Below are positions 11,521 to 22,860 of a DNA stretch of 64,000 nt, in pieces; position 1 is the stretch's first letter, and each line of letters starts with the position of its first letter. Under the pieces are notes generated by a model, which searched no databases, had not been told where the DNA came from, and saw only the letters and a program-made list of their open reading frames with translations. Both the position numbers and the translations under genes were made by a program. This stretch comes from Takakia lepidozioides (taxonomy: Eukaryota; Streptophyta; Takakiopsida; Takakiales; Takakiaceae): contig CM060733.1 of the NCBI GenBank assembly GCA_030704615.1, positions 38,562,001 to 38,626,000 on the forward strand, read 5' to 3'.

Positions 11521-12960
11521 CTAACTTCCATGAACAAACTCTTCATAGTCATGTTTTTGATGTTTCTTTTCATAATTTCTGGCCTGCTGCTTTTGGCCCC
11601 TCTTCACGTTGCTCATTATTTGCTTATGCAATTGAGTTAGGAACTTTATGTTATCGTACATCATGGTGGCTATGGCCTCCAGGTAGTCCTCCTGTTCGGC
11701 TGGCTCTAGTAACCTTCCCAGCCTGTTATCAATTCCCAAGCGATGGACTCTCCCCGTGAGCATCTGGTATGGCGAGAACCTGGTGGTGGCTTGGGTTCCC
11801 ATATGATAACCCATGAGGGTTTGATACAGATTATTGTCCCAATCCTTGCCATTTTCTACTCCCAAAGTAGTGATGCTCATCTTGAGAGACCTGATAACCT
11901 TTTCCACCATGCCATTGCACTGTGGCCAGTAAGGAGCACTATGTTCTCGTTTGATACCATATTTTGAACAATCAAACTCTGCCTTCCACTCGGTCCCATT
12001 ATCTGTAAGAGTAGAATGTGGGCATCCATACCTGCTCACAATTTCTTCTTCAAGAAATCTGGCTGTCAGAAGGGCTGTATGGTCAGCCACGGGCTTGGCC
12101 TCCACCCACTTGGAGTAGTGGTCAATGGCTACCAAAACATACTTGTTGCCTCGGGAAGTCTCAGGTAGTGGACCTGCAGTATCCATGGCTATGCGGTAGA
12201 AAATATCCACAGCAGGGATATTATTCAGCCTGGATGATCCTGACCTCAAAACCCTTTTGTCTTTGGCACTTTGGCACTGGTGGCATCCCTGCAACATCAT
12301 GCGAACTTGACTCATTCGATTGTGCCAAAAATAACGCCTTGAAACCTCATCATGAGTCCTCTTGACACCAAAATGTCCCATTGCTGAATGAATCTCTCTA
12401 ATTATGGAATCTCGATCCCTCTTGGGAGGCACCAGTTTTCCTTCATGAAAAACATCTCATTTCTCATACGTGTACTTGATGGCCCTCTGCAGCACTCTCT
12501 TTCGTTCATTCTTGTCCAAATAGTCATTGGTGAAACCAAAAGTGAGGAAGTGCATAACTTGTACATCATCCATGATGTCTTCATGCAGCTCCTCTCCTTG
12601 GGGTGTACAGAGAATGCAAAACTCCTCATCCCATTGATCAGCCTCCATGATCAAGGCCTGCAGCTCTGCTTTGGTTGGCGTAGACCACAATCTCCTTGAG
12701 GTTTCCCTCTGTACAATGGGCTCATAGTGTTCTCGTGTCTTCATCCTTTGACTTCCTGTGCTCCAGCAAGGTTCCTTGATCCCATGTTCTGCTTGCTGTT
12801 CTTGATTGCTGCAGGAACTACCACTGTGAGTGTTGGCTTCCCTGATGAAAATCTCATCTTCTTCCTTGCCTCCAGACACTCCTCCTTTATTGGAGCTAGT
12901 TCCCTCAGATGATACTGGTGCTCCCTTATCTGAAACTGATGAAGATGTGGTCAGGCTCTG
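11521..12960 (-). mobile_element. Gypsy element B: integrase and linker
   Basis: Integrase inserts the element cDNA into the host genome. The 12432-11521 frame has the zinc-binding H-H-C-C signature (HSAMGHFG; CHQCQSAKDK) and then the catalytic core with AMDTAGPLP, LTDNGTEW and PQCNGMVEKV, so the D, D and E are all present. The frame continues upstream to about 12969 through a single in-frame TGA after KYTYEK near 12457. That part is a Ser/Thr-rich acidic linker. The C-terminal region stops at EEFVHGS where the LTR of element A begins, so the usual chromodomain or GPY/F tail is absent. Confidence 0.9.
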
Positions 12961-13492
12961 CAGTGGCATCTGCTGCCGCTATTGTCGAGTTTGAATCACA
13001 TTGATAGATGGTATTGCCGGGAAGTCCCTCCTGTCGCCAGGCCTGCTTACCACTCTTGACTGATGCTGCCCAAGGCAGGGCCTTCAATGCACATACTGGA
13101 AACACTCTCATTACTAGGTAACCATTTCAATATGTTGGATCCAATCCTGGGATCCCAGATGTCTCGCTTGACACTCAGACTACCATCCTCACTTTTGATT
13201 TTTCCCTTGAGATCTCTCACACGACTATAGAAGCACTCATTGATCCCCTCTGAATATTGCAGTCCATCCATTCACTGCCAGTCCTCACTTTGTTCTCTCA
13301 TTTTCTCTCTGTCTGGACTGTAAGTAGTGTCCCAATCATGACAGGCTGACCCCCCTTGACTCTCATACAACTCATCTGAAGGACCTGTCAACATCTCTTC
13401 TTCACATTCTGTTCCGGGACCCTTATCCTTGGAAGCCTCAAGCTCCACACCATCAACTACTTCTTCCAAGTAACATATATATTTTCTCTCAC
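12961..13492 (-). pseudogene. Acidic spacer of element B, frameshifted
   Basis: Open pieces at 13496-13272 and 13271-13047 share a frame and are divided by one stop; a third piece (13111-12926) is in another frame. The peptide is acidic (LEEVVDGVELEASKDKGPG) and has no domain I recognise. It links the second RNase H-like domain to integrase and seems to have decayed faster than the enzymatic domains. Confidence 0.5.
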
Positions 13493-13942
13493 TCATCCCA
13501 TTTTTCTCTCAATCTCACCAGGACTATCCCACGTTCCCTCTCCTACAAACTGAAAAGATAAATTCTTTAACCCATTGGCACCAGTGTGGTACCTAGAAAG
13601 TATCCATCCAAATGCATCCAGCTCTGTCTGAACCAAGAAATGCCTTCCCTGCAACACCTGTCTGTAATACGAGAATGCCCACACACAAATAAAATACTCT
13701 TCCCTCATGCAATCCAGCTTGCTCCCTTCATGTATAGCCTGTAACTCCTTGTAGGCCCACGAAACGATTGACCTATCAGTGGTACCACACAAGTATAAAG
13801 TAGTCTCTCTCTGCTGAACCTCTATGGAGAGTAGATATATACTTGGGTCACTCTCACTTAGCTCTACTGGCAGAATAGGCACAGTGCTATTTACCTCCAA
13901 TTCCTCTGATTCTTGGGTTGCCCCCACAGAGTATCTGTTCAA
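13493..13942 (-). mobile_element. Second, degenerate RNase H-like domain of element B
   Basis: It lies in frame with the RT-RNase H segment, separated only by the stop at 14000-14002, and it follows the linker DFKIVHRAGSKHSNVDALNR that normally ends gypsy RNase H. Residues about 60-120 align with the C-terminal half of the preceding RNase H: IVSWAYKEL matches VIAYASKAL, MREEYFICVWA matches MEGECYALVWG, YRQVLQGRHF matches FRQYLYGTHF, and QTELDAF matches RTDHKPL. The Glu is kept but the TDH aspartate reads TEL, so catalysis is unlikely. Dual RNase H domains are known in plant Tat-type gypsy elements, but there the second is of archaeal type. This one looks more like a copy of the first. Confidence 0.7.
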
Positions 13943-13999
13943 AGCGTCGACGTTAGAGTGCTTGGAACCAGCCCTATGAACTATCTTGAAATCAAAGTC

Positions 14000-15529
14000 T
14001 TATAACATCATAATCCATCTCCCTCTCCTACCATAGGCGTCACTCACCGTGGCCAACCACTCCAGTGGTTTGTGGTCAGTTCTGATAATGAAATGGGTGC
14101 CATACAGGTACTGCCGAAAATGAATGACACCCCACACTAGGGCATAGCATTCACCCTCCATGGGGTGATACTTCTTCTGGGCCTCAGACAAGGCCTTACT
14201 GGCATATGCAATTACTTGCTCCCTTCGCTGATTCTTTTGAGAAAGAATGGCCCCAATACGTTTCCGAGACCAGTCCACATCAAGAGTAAAAGGTTTTGAA
14301 AAATCAGGATGAGCAAGCACTGGTGCAGTCAACAAACGCAATCTCAATGACTCAAAAGCATTCTGAGCATCAGCATTCCACTTGAAGACAACATCCTTCT
14401 TGGTGAGGTGGAACAAGGGCACACGAATGATGGAAAATCCCTCAACATATATTCTGTAGTACCCACAGATTCCCACAAACACCCTCACACCAGTAGCATT
14501 CTTAGGCACAGGATAATGCTGAACAGCAGCAATTTTGTTTGGGTCAGGCTTGATCCCTTCTGCAGACACTATGTGTCCAAGAAATACCAGTTCCTTACTC
14601 CCAAAGCTGCATTTATCTGGATTCAATTTTAAGTTAGCACCTTCAAGCCTTTCCAACACCTTTTCCAGGTGCTGAAGATGCAACTCCCAAGACTCAACAT
14701 TGACATCATCAACAAACACTTTTGCACACTCCTTAATATCAGTAGCTAGAATGGTGTTCATAGCTCTCTGAAAAGTAGCAGTGGCATTCTTCAAACCAAA
14801 AGACATCACCATCCATTCATACAAACCTCTCTTGGTGATTACGGCGGTTTTCTTGACATCTCTAGGATCCATCTTTATCTGCCAGAAACCACTCTGTAGA
14901 TCCAAAGCTGAGAACCACTCAGCCTTGCCTAATTGGTCCGCCTTGAGCCATCCTTCTTTGGAGGCATGGTGACAGGACAGGACTCTCACGCATCTTACCC
15001 AAGGCAATCAACGATTCTATCTGCTTCTGCACCTCATTCTTTTTCCACTCTAAAAGTCTGTTGGGATAACTTTTGCAAGGAGGAAAGCCTTGCGTATCGA
15101 TGACATGTTCCACAACAGAGCAAAACCCCAGGTCAGCCTTTGATAGGGCAAAACAGTGCTGTTTTCTTCTGAGAGCTTCTCCAGCCCTGCCCTTTGCTCA
15201 GCTGATAGATGTTGGCTGAATGTAAGTCTGGTTTTCAGACTCTGCCATCTCACCTCAGCCTCATGTTCTTCGTCAGATTCTAGACTGTTAACAGTGAAGA
15301 TGTGAGCCTCCATTCGCATCTTCTCTTCTCTAGAGGTGATCATGTTCCAATCATAGAAATCATCTTCAATGTCAAAAGCAGAATTGACAAGTTCTCCTTC
15401 CCAAGCCTTCACATGTGCCTCATGAACAATGGATGAGGCCATTCCCTTTGCAGTTTCTTCTTCAAAGAGACTTGCTAGACCTTGATCCTCTAGCACAGAG
15501 AGAGCAGATCTCTGCTCTCTTGTGAACAC
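14000..15529 (-). mobile_element. Gypsy element B: reverse transcriptase and RNase H
   Basis: Synthesises and processes element cDNA. 15529-15050 holds an acidic N-terminal part ending in a FSQHLSAEQRAGLEKL-type segment. 15113-14919 holds the RT start (EHVIDTQGFPP; QIESLIALGKMRES). 15007-14000 holds fingers-palm (WFSALDLQSGFWQIKM, VMSFGLKNATATFQ), the active-site motif KVFVDDVN, thumb and connection (FLGHIVSAEGIKPDP), and RNase H (TLDVDWSRKRIGAIL; MEGECYALVW; RTDHKPLEWL). The block that usually carries VVxVxKKDGxxRxxVDYR is missing between the two RT pieces, which points to an internal deletion at about 14950. Frames shift at about 15050 and 14930, so this copy is inactive. Confidence 0.9.
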
Positions 15530-16813
15530 ACTCTCTTGATGTAAGATCCTATTATAATCTAGTTCTACGTTTTACAGGATTGTGTGTGTGTCATAGAGTC
15601 ATGGATAGCGTAGATGTTTTCACACTTTTGCAACTTAATGTAGTGACATAACTAGTGCCTTTCTGCAAGCCAACTTAAGAATGCTTTCATGAGTGTTTGA
15701 TATACACCTCAAGGCTTAAATTTTTTGATGAGCGGACTAAGAAGATTGATCTCTCCACTATCTCTAGCAATTTAAGCTTTCTGCATGGGGAAAGAGACCA
15801 TTTTTCTTCCTTGGATACACTTTGGATACACTGAGGACACAATTCCTCGTGTCATTGAATTTATAGCAGACATCAACTGGGAACTTGCATTCTTGTTTCC
15901 TTTGTGTCCATCATTAATGAATCGTTTACAAGACATATTTGGACTCTGGGCTGTTCAAATACTTACTGATTGTTTTTGGTTTATTTATGATTCACTCACA
16001 AGGAAATGAACAGATTGAACCAAAGATTTGATCCCAAATAGACATTTGATTCTACCGCAGCCAGCCTAGGTCTACAAGCACAACGTAGAAGACAAGCGTG
16101 ATCTTCTTCAAGAGATGAGGTAAGGATAAACTGTAATACCTTGAAAGTCCAAAGTTGAGAATGAATCCTAACTGGTCCATCCTAAACGCAGTCGCTCTCC
16201 AGATGTTTAGTTGGACGGTACATTGCAAGAGTGAAAGGATCACACTTGAAACATTTTGTGTAAGGCCCTAGTGATTTCAAGGCGATTTGAGTTCTCAAAT
16301 TGCATCTGGAAATTTCAGCCATTCTAATTAGTTCTAGTTGGGCAATATCAAACCCGGCACACACTTTCCAAAAGTTCTTACCATGCTGCCACTTCAGACA
16401 AAGCCCATGGAGGATTCATCCAACAAGGGAAAGTCCCAACTGAAAGACCTCATCTTGCTGAATGGTAGGACTGGTAGGAAGCCCCACTCTCCATCAATAG
16501 TGTTGACGGCCAAGGAAATGGATGACACTGAGAGGATCTACAGCATTTTCTTACTCAGCAAGGTTAGTCAATACTGGTGACGGTACATGCTGCAGCCCCA
16601 CCTGGTAACGGTAGGAATCAACATACATTTTGCCCATCAGGCCGCAGAGTTGCAACCAGACACTAAGCCATGAACAAGGAATACAATGAATAATGAAGGC
16701 CGAATGTCTCTCAAACAATAAGCTGACTCTCATTGAACTGATTATAATTCATCTGAGTGAAACCAGACACAAAGGAGTTGTGATATGTACAGTTCTGTCC
16801 TTCCCCAGACATC
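15530..16813. other. Intergenic / 3' flank of the phosphatase gene
   Basis: No supported gene. It should include the PBCP 3' UTR at its right end and any 5' LTR of element B at its left end, but I could not identify an LTR pair. The plus-strand frame at 15785-16009 has no recognisable family. Confidence 0.4.
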
Positions 16814-19800
16814 TTAAGCCCAACTCTCCGATAAGCCCTCTGGGGCTTGTTCGTGGATATCACTTGGCCGTGCATTGTTAGGCTGCTCATCAGTTGGTAT
16901 TGAGGTATCTAGACCACGGTCAAGGAAATCTCCCAACACAACCCTTGAATCCACTGGAGATTCTTCTGGTGGGGCTTGTGCATCCACCACAACATGTGCC
17001 ACTACCACTGTAATATCATCCAGCTTCCCCCCTACATCACCACACTTTGTGTGAGCCACGACACCTTTAAAATTGAAACCTTGCATGCAATCTTGTAGTG
17101 GTACAACGAGATGTAATGGTAATTTTGGGCGCAAAGCTTGTAAACATGATATATCCAATTCAACATTGTTTACTTGAGAATGTGTATACGATAGGCTACT
17201 TTGAAAGGACACTACACTTGCCTGTCAACTTTTTTCCTAACAGCTTTTTCCACCATGGTACATCCAAGCCCTGCAAAATTCGCAGAGACAGCAACACCAT
17301 TAATTTATTTGCAATACCCTTGTGCATAGATGGCATTAATGTTCAACCTCATGAGTGTGCATCAGCTCAAACAACTGCGTATGTAACATGCGCTGGTGTG
17401 AAGACCTAGTGGTAGATTGACAGTGTATTGACTGCATGTTCTCTCAGAATGGTAGAGAATCCCAAGTGTAGACACCCAGCTAAAATCACCAATACCTGGC
17501 TTCAGCAGTTGGGATACTAGCTTTGGGCTATTCTTTGGTAATCAGTTTGAGAGGTGCCATTGGATTCAGGATGTGTCAAATTTGGATACAAGTCTCTCCA
17601 GGCCATACCAGACGTAGAGAAAAAGCACAGCTCCAATTTTGAAACACATTAGCGCTAAGACACAGAAATCAAAGCAACACACAATGTGATCATGGGAGAA
17701 AAAGCTGTAACATGCCTGCACGACGGCTTCCTGTATGTAAGGCGATTCATAATTAACATCCCTGGCATGTTTGCTTGCCAATGCTGCCAAGGCCATTGCT
17801 GCACCCCAAACCATCAAGCCCATTTAAAAAACCTTTCTTGCACTCAAGCTTTAAGAACTGCCAGCACCAGTGAATGGGAAAAACCAGCAAGATGATAAAA
17901 GACAAGTGACAAACAGATTGAACACGTACCACTGCGCTCAGCAGACTCCTGATCAAATCCGCCAAAGACACTGAGGGTGGCCTCAATGTCACGATTGTAC
18001 ACATTGTCAAACAGCCCATCCGACCCCATCACAATTGTGTCCCCTTCCTTCACCTCCACTTCGTGCACCTACCTTCCCAACCCCATATGGCCCGTTCAAT
18101 ACCCCTCTCTCACCAGGAGCCTTGGCTACAGATCCTGATGACTGCTGACAACCATTGTTTTGAGATATTTAGTGTATTTCAATCTGATAAAAGAACCTTT
18201 CAACAAAGGCATACAGCACTCCCAAAACGGGTGGATGTTTACCGCAGCATCTGCAGCAGATTGTGCACCCTCAGAGCTGAATTGATAAGGGCAGTCAAAA
18301 TAATGCTGCTGTGGAGATGTTGCAAAAACCACCCGACCTACAACATACAACAAGTAAACCCATTAATCCTCAAATAGATTCCCACCTACCCACTTCACAT
18401 CATCCTTTACAGCAGCTACCAAGAAACTATGACCCGTTATTAAGTCAACTGCAATAAAATAGCAACTGGCCAACAGGTCATACCGCAGCGAAGGATGCGG
18501 AGGCCACAGTCACCAAGATTGGCGATGTGCAAAGTGCCCTTTCTGTCCAATATTGCCACAATGCTACCTTTCAAAACACACAACAGGTTTGCTGATAAGC
18601 TTTTCTCTCTCTCACTCTCTCAATCTCTATTTTTCTTTTCTGCCACTTCCCCTTTGACATTTATATGTGTACCTATGCTATTTATAATAATGCACATGAT
18701 GAAAAATATACCCTTTCTTTCAACAGCACATAAACTGCAGTCATGTCAGCAGAGCCACCAATCACAACAACAGGTTAGAAACAAGGGAATGCAAAAATGT
18801 GAAAAACAGTTTTATTACATACGCAGTGGCAGCACCAACAGAGCAGGTGGCTGCATAGGCCTTCTGTAACAGCACCTGTGCGTTATTGTCCATCTGCACC
18901 CCACCCTCATCAATCAAATCTTACTGTTCTAGAATGAGATGTAATCAAGACCAAAAGTGGACGCTGCCTTTCACGAGTTAAGCATAAACACAAATTAAGA
19001 GAAAAAAGTGAGTTATCAACACCTACATGGAGCATGAGTCAGACCTCCTCAGAAGCTACAGCAGCTGCCGCATGTGCCATAAGCTCCTTGGAATAAAAAG
19101 CTGGATCAACATTTTCAGCTGCCCACCTGTTAAATATTGCAAGCAGCACTTGAGCGTATGGAGCAAAGGAATAAAACACAACCACAAGTGCCGATACCCC
19201 CATTCCAAGACAAAGCATACATACCAGCCAGTGCTCACCCCATAGTTTAATAATGCTTACCCTCCAACACCATCGGCGACCCCAACAACCCCTCCATTGT
19301 AGCTACTCACAAAATACGCATCTTCTCCACCTTTGTCCACCTGCTTGAGGATCACAGACATAAGAATTGCTCATGTGTAGCTGCCAGACTAACTATCATG
19401 ACAAGGGTCTACGAACACTGCACAATTGAAACAGAGCTTGTTACTTTGTCAGGATGTGGAATGACGTTCACCCCAACGGCAACAGCCAGCTCCCTTCTGC
19501 AGACACCATCACAGGTCAAGCAATCAAAGTCATCTTCACATTGGTTGCTAAAGAGCACCTATCAATGTGCGGCTTCATCATCCATGCCCCGCAACAAAGA
19601 ATACATAAGCCCACTATCAGCCCCTGAATATGAGTGCATTCTTAAATTGAACCTTCTTGGCCATATTTTATGCCTGGAGACACAACCACTGTCTGGGAAA
19701 TATAGACAACGGATTTGAGTACTCAAGTCATCCACTTGAGTCTGCAGCCCTTCTACATCCTCCTCACTTGCCCTCTGTCTTTGGGGAAGGAAGGAGAAGT

Positions 19801-20675
19801 AGAGAATAGGCACAGAGCATCGTGCAAAGCTCACTTTAGAGGGAACTCACATTGTGTCATTACTTTGACATACTGTATGCTTTACTGTGTCAGCTAGTCC
19901 ATTTTAGCACAGAATAGGCCAGCTACCTCTTGGGTAGTGCCTGATAGGGTTCGTTCTCCTTCCGATTGAGCCACATGAGGGAAACGGTAGGAAAATTTGC
20001 GTTTACGAAGAGATGATATATGTGTAGAGGCTTCAGCTCCGCAGTAACAAAATATGACACGAAGAGGGTGAAAAGAGAGCCAATCAATTTGAAATAGCAA
20101 CGATAACACACAGAATAGCTCTCCTCCACTTCCATTCATATCCCAATCCTAAATGACATAATTTAAAAGGAAACGTAGGCACGCACGGCCTCGGGAGTCC
20201 AATTGCATACAGCAACCTAAGAATACAAGGGTAAACCAACACATTCGACTTGAGCTACAGTGAGGGAGTTCCTGAGGGCCCTCCTGCGCAGCTACGAATC
20301 ATGTCACTTCCCCACTACCTTGAATTGCTCTATCTGCTAGGAGGAAATCAATTCTTGAAACTCCATCGAGGTCACTCAGCTACTACAAAGCGGAACACTT
20401 CATTTCCGCTACTGTAAAACAATAACAAGAGCACACAGGCGGCACGCCTGACCTTCCACAATTACCCAAAATGAGAGAGGAAAAGGAGTGTGCCTGCTGG
20501 TATCCCGAGCAGCTTGGTCATGTGTAGTAACGGCCAAACACAAGATGCGGCGAGCCGAGCACACGACAGAAGGAAACTTCGTGCGCCGCTGCTGCAAGCC
20601 TAGAATATGGAGCAGACCACTCCCAGGAATCCATGGCGGGCTGGAATGCAGGGTGGGCATGAGCTGCCCCGCCAT
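16814..20675 (-). CDS. PBCP: Chloroplast PP2C-type phosphatase, photosystem II core phosphatase (PBCP) ortholog
   Basis: A Mg/Mn-dependent Ser/Thr phosphatase. In the PBCP family it dephosphorylates photosystem II core proteins at thylakoids. Exons readable on the minus strand (bounds about ±5 bp): 20675-20466 (transit-peptide-like, MAGQLMPTLHSSPPW), 19774-19705, 19496-19445 (VNVIPHPDK), 19340-19261 (GGEDAYFVSSYNGG, GVADGVGG), 19126-19045 (WAAENVDPAFYSKELM), about 18907-18823, 18563-18484 (GTLHIANLGDCGLRIL), 18337-18243 (SPQQHYFDCPYQF), 18068-17940 (VKEGDTIVMGSDGLFDNVYN), 17798-about 17716 and 17079-16814 (GGKLDDITVVVAHV). The metal-ligand motifs GED, ADGVGG, SDGLFDN and GGKLDD are all present. 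SSYNGG, HYFDCPYQ and GSDGLFDNV resemble PBCP more than other PP2Cs. The splice joins after exon 2 and before the last exon are unresolved. The C-terminal extension past the catalytic core is acidic and probably disordered. Confidence 0.88.
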
Positions 20676-20861
20676 GTCTCTTCGTCTCTTCGCTCTCCGT
20701 GTCTGTCTCGCTGTGGTCGGTCTTCCAAGCGATGGATGTGGGTGGACCGGTTTCAAGCGTGCTGACCTACAAAACTATGTGCAAACATAGGGAGGGCTCT
20801 CTAAGCGAAGTACTGCAAAAATTATGGGAGGTTTTCATTGATTTATATAACCTTTCGGTGC

Positions 20862-21300
20862 GGTTATGGCTGCAGATTCACGCATTAGCAGCGCTGTTGT
20901 TCCTCAGGCATAGTGCCGTTTCAGTTCAACACATCGTTCCGAAACAAGCACCCAGTCATCCACAAACGACTTGGCTACGCATTTGCACTCTGCACCGTCA
21001 TCTTAGCTGTGACAGGAGGGACAACGATGACAGAGGCTACCGAGTTGGGCCCTCTAGTACAAGCTATAGCACCATTCATGTCGATTGGGACCTTGATTGC
21101 TCTGGCTATCTCCATCAATGCTGCTCGGAACAAGAATTTTCAGAGGCAAGCTGGTGACGGAACTATTTTTCCTGATGAATTGCAGATGTTCAGAGGATGT
21201 GGATCATGGTGTAGGTTATTTAGGCTGATTCAAGAGGTTTGTTGTGATTTCTGTGTTGCAGGTACTCAGTGATGTACACCCGCTTTCCATTGCCCTCTAT
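20862..21300 (+). pseudogene. DUF2306-like membrane protein fragment
   Basis: The plus-strand frame from about 20913 reads PFQFNTSFRNKHPVIHKR and then LGYAFALCTVILAVTGG, a transmembrane segment, then a second hydrophobic segment near 21080-21120. The HPVIHKRLGY pattern before a membrane helix resembles the H-rxLGr motif of DUF2306 membrane proteins; I rate this as suggestive. A preceding hydrophobic peptide (IHALAALLFL) lies in a different frame, joined either by an unrecognised intron (AG at 20908) or by a frameshift. Homology fades before the inverted-repeat element at 21404. It starts less than 250 bp from the PBCP start on the opposite strand. Confidence 0.4.
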
Positions 21301-21407
21301 TATATACGCTTTCCTCAAAAATGACGAACGGGCTCTTTCTTACAGCTTTCCTCTTTCCTTGGCTCCAAATTGTGGTCTCGCTGAGATCTACATTCCAATG
21401 TACTTAA

Positions 21408-21854
21408 CCCCTAAACGCCCGCAGGCCTCCGTTGACTTTTTAGGGCCCGGCCAAAAAAACTAGCGTAATTTTTGAAAAAAAATGAATCTTGAAAAAGTGA
21501 CCGGACAATATGAAGCCACCTACCCCAGGCAGGTCCTGCCCAATTTTGGAGCCAATCAGACAACTAGTGCTAAAACCCCACCGTTGCGTGTGGGGTCCAT
21601 TTTTGGAAATTTGTGCAGCTAAATAAATACCAAAATGGAGATTTGTGGTCGGGATGGAAAAAAATCGACCAGCTGTACCCGAAAACGTGGTGGCCGTCCA
21701 GCACAATTTAGGCAATCGATCTCGCATGGACCATCCTGATGATGCAAACACGCAGTGCACCCACCAAAAAAAACAAGAAAAGGCCAAAATCTACTCCTGG
21801 CAGAACTATTTGTGTAAAAAAAACGACCAATTTTGGGCCGGCGGGCGTTTAGGG
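21408..21854. mobile_element. TTAA-flanked terminal-inverted-repeat element (piggyBac-like MITE)
   Basis: The left end reads CCCCTAAACGCCCGCAGGCC directly after TTAA (21404-21407). The right end is GGCCGGCGGGCGTTTAGGG directly before TTAA (21855-21858). The termini are inverted repeats of about 19 bp, differing at one inner position plus an extra C on the left. The flanks can also be read as a 5-bp repeat, TTAAC. The interior (about 447 bp in all) has no intact gene and is rich in A-runs. A TTAA target with CCC...GGG ends is the piggyBac signature. A 5-bp duplication would point to another family. Confidence 0.65.
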
Positions 21855-21858
21855 TTAA

Positions 21859-22245
21859 CACAATCTGATAGGAAAGTAATGGTGAAGAAGGTTTCATAAA
21901 CTAGCTCAACAATTTGTTGATTTGTGCATATAAGTTACATTCAATTCAACACGTAAAGGGGCAGGGATGTTGCCCCAGCTCATACCCACCCTAGTAGGGT
22001 ATTTGGAACCCACATACCCGCTATAATCTCACAATTTCCACGGTGGACTTGGCTCATTTTTTGGTATGTCATGCATAAATGAGCTGGGCCCACTGCTATA
22101 AGGCTGGAATCTGTGGATGATTTTTGGTAGGTTTCTAGGGGCAATTTACTGTAGCTGGGTACCCAAAATTGGTAAAAAGTCAAAAAAGGGCTTGGGAACT
22201 TAAGGGTTAACCCTATATACCCATACAACATTGGTACATACCCAA

Positions 22246-22251
<6 letters not shown>
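21859..22251. other. Intergenic, no gene
   Basis: Nothing coding. Contains the palindrome TTAAGGGTTAACCC near 22199-22212. Confidence 0.4.
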
Positions 22252-22277
<26 letters not shown>

Positions 22278-22278
22278 T
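22252..22278. repeat. (TA)n microsatellite
   Basis: An uninterrupted TA run of about 27 bp, adjoining a SINE. Confidence 0.95.
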
Positions 22279-22282
22279 TCAT

Positions 22283-22487
22283 AAAGGGAAACACCTGGGA
22301 GTGACAGCTCACAAATCAGGCCCCTATGTAGTGAGAGGAGAAAATAACCTCTTTCATTTATGCGCCATGGAGGCGAATGAGTGGGACACCGCCCAGGAAC
22401 CATACCACACCCGTCAGTAGCAAGATTTGACCCCAGAATCATCTGGATGGCACTCAGTGCACTTAACCAACTGGGCTACTGACTGTT
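22283..22487 (-). mobile_element. tRNA-derived SINE
   Basis: Read on the minus strand, it starts with an A-box-like TAGCCCAGTTGGTTAAGTGC and has a B-box-like GGGGTCAAATCTT downstream. The tail (CTGAT..GAGCTGTCACTCCCAGG) is shared with 23205-23395, which defines a family. No open frame is needed; such elements move with LINE machinery. Confidence 0.65.
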
Positions 22488-22860
22488 GGTATTTTCTTAA
22501 TTTTAATAAAATCAGGGCCCTCCGGGGTTTTCTTTTTTCCCATCAATAAAAATATTGGGATACACTCCCTTTATTTTTAAAAACAAAATCAGGAACGTCT
22601 GTTATTAAAAAAATCGGGACGGTCATAATTGGTAGTCCTGATTTAAATATACATATTTTCAGTAAAAATTGGAACTGACATACTTGTGCTTCTGGTTGGC
22701 TGACGTCCTAATTTTTAAATAAAAAATAGAAAAATCGGGACCGCCATTGTGGCGAATCTTAATTGTCTTTGAAGCTGCTACAATATATGTTGTTCTACAA
22801 TCTCCTCTTGGTACTAAAGAAACAAGCGGATTCATAATGTGTTTGTAAAAAACCCCACAC
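22488..22860. other. Intergenic, AT-rich
   Basis: No gene seen. Repeated AAAATCGGGAC-like and ATTTTTAA words suggest old repeat DNA. Confidence 0.35.

Noticed and set aside
22199-22212. TTAAGGGTTAACCC as a second TTAA-element end
   Set aside because: It is a simple palindrome with no matching partner terminus at a sensible distance.
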